This document shows, piece by piece, positions 51,296 to 51,691 of a DNA stretch of 51,691 bases; the first letter of the stretch is position 1; each line of letters starts with the position of its first letter. Where the stretch lies: positions 1-51,691 of the forward strand of contig CAKOTD010000006.1 in assembly GCA_934120015.1 (NCBI GenBank), given 5' to 3'. This DNA is from an uncultured Bacilli bacterium. GTDB taxonomy: Bacteria > Bacillota_I > Bacilli_A > RF39 > UBA660. The position numbers and the translations under genes were made by a program. The notes below the pieces were generated by a model. It worked only from the letters and a program-made list of their open reading frames with translations, was not told the origin of the DNA and searched no databases.

Positions 51296-51691
51296 ATGAA
51301 GAAAAAAGGATTTACATTAATAGAATTACTAGCCGTTATAGTGATATTAGCAATAATAGCTCTAGTAGCAACCCCAATAGTATTAAACTTAGTTGAAAAG
51401 GCAAGAAAAGGAGCCTTTTCAAGAAGTGCAGAAGGAGTATTAAATGCAGCAAAAACATATTATCTGGAAAAACAGGTAGATATGCAGCTAATGGAAGATA
51501 TCATATTTACATGTGATAATATAGAATGTAAAGAAGGGGATAAAAAACTAAATGTAGAAGGAAATGTAGGGGAAGGAATAGTAATAGTAAAAGCAGATGG
51601 TAAAATTTCATTAGTACTTACAAATAATAAGTATTGTGCAGTAAAATATGAAACAGCTGAAAAGATAAAAGTTACAAAAGGTAATTGTAGT
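51296..51691 (+). CDS. type IV pilin-like protein (3' end outside window)
   Basis: An open frame of 132 codons runs to the window edge. MKKKGFTLIELLAVIVILA.. is a textbook prepilin signal with N-methylation motif and membrane helix; EKARKGAFSRSAEGVLNAAKTYY continues the pilin alpha-helix. Cys residues in FTCDNIECKEG, KYCAV and GNCS may form disulfides. AATAGGAG precedes the ATG. Codon use favours A-ending codons (isoleucine nearly always ATA) more than its neighbours. Confidence 0.9.
   Translation, partial: MKKKGFTLIELLAVIVILAIIALVATPIVLNLVEKARKGAFSRSAEGVLNAAKTYYLEKQVDMQLMEDIIFTCDNIECKEGDKKLNVEGNVGEGIVIVKADGKISLVLTNNKYCAVKYETAEKIKVTKGNCS

Noticed and set aside
1..51691. CRISPR array, insertion sequence or toxin-antitoxin pair
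   Set aside because: No regular spacer-repeat series, transposase or typical toxin pair was found on either strand.
1..51691. Mycoplasma-type genetic code (TGA as Trp)
   Set aside because: TGA ends several genes (for example at 6443-6445 and 36817-36819), and tryptophan is encoded by TGG in the conserved proteins.

Overview
This window comes from a very AT-rich, low-GC Gram-positive bacterium (Firmicutes/Bacilli grade). It probably belongs to an uncultured, small-genome gut lineage of the RF39/Erysipelotrichia type; that placement is inferred from gene content and composition, as no 16S gene is present. TGA is used as a stop, so the standard code applies. Several features point to a strict anaerobe that makes endospores: class III anaerobic ribonucleotide reductase, a PduL-type phosphotransacylase, and the sporulation genes yabP, yabQ and gerQ. 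Perfect or near-perfect Spo0A boxes and sigma-E-like promoters fit that reading.

Layout. 1-4074: a T-box-controlled pheST operon, then a wrecked sigma-factor relic. 4134-10437: pyruvate kinase, a VTC/DUF4956 pair, an unknown gene, and two surface-type proteins that lack signal peptides (a pectate-lyase-like/WxL-like protein and a DUF11 protein). 10766-19749: tRNA-Cys, an LCP-PASTA ligase, an LTA-synthase-like enzyme, murT-gatD, a lone GGDEF protein, tmcAL, and yceD-rpmF. 19823-26861: a pseudopilin, RodA, a dead EIIB-like protein, an orphan KinB-like kinase, and a class A PBP with recU. 26994-30183: a small ORF, gpsB-rnpB, a RodZ-like gene, pgsA and recA. 30300-36819: a GNAT / CorA-shaped / ABC exporter / unknown operon, a decayed ORF, and a HAD-MFS pair. 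36982-43608: RNase Y, a lipoprotein deacetylase, and the nrdD/nrdG operon. 43655-51691: a DUF1450-like gene, pduL, gerQ, lemA, yabP-yabQ-divIC, a DUF308 fusion, a second class A PBP, a PASTA-deacetylase, and a pilin cut by the window end.

How the genes work together. Much of the window serves envelope building and division: PBPs, RodA, MurT/GatD, LCP, LtaS, GpsB, DivIC, RodZ and deacetylases. A thinner sporulation layer lies over it (Spo0A-box kinase, yabPQ, gerQ, candidate spore-surface proteins).

The strongest novelty is the anaerobic ribonucleotide reductase. NrdD ends just after its zinc-binding CxxC, and the glycyl-radical segment is a separate 56-residue ORF with its own strong Shine-Dalgarno, directly followed by nrdG. 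Other notable points are a yabP leader in which a terminator hairpin sequesters the ribosome site while a sigma-E-like promoter starts RNA inside the hairpin loop, and a GatD that has lost the catalytic histidine. All assignments come from reading the sequence; no database search was run.
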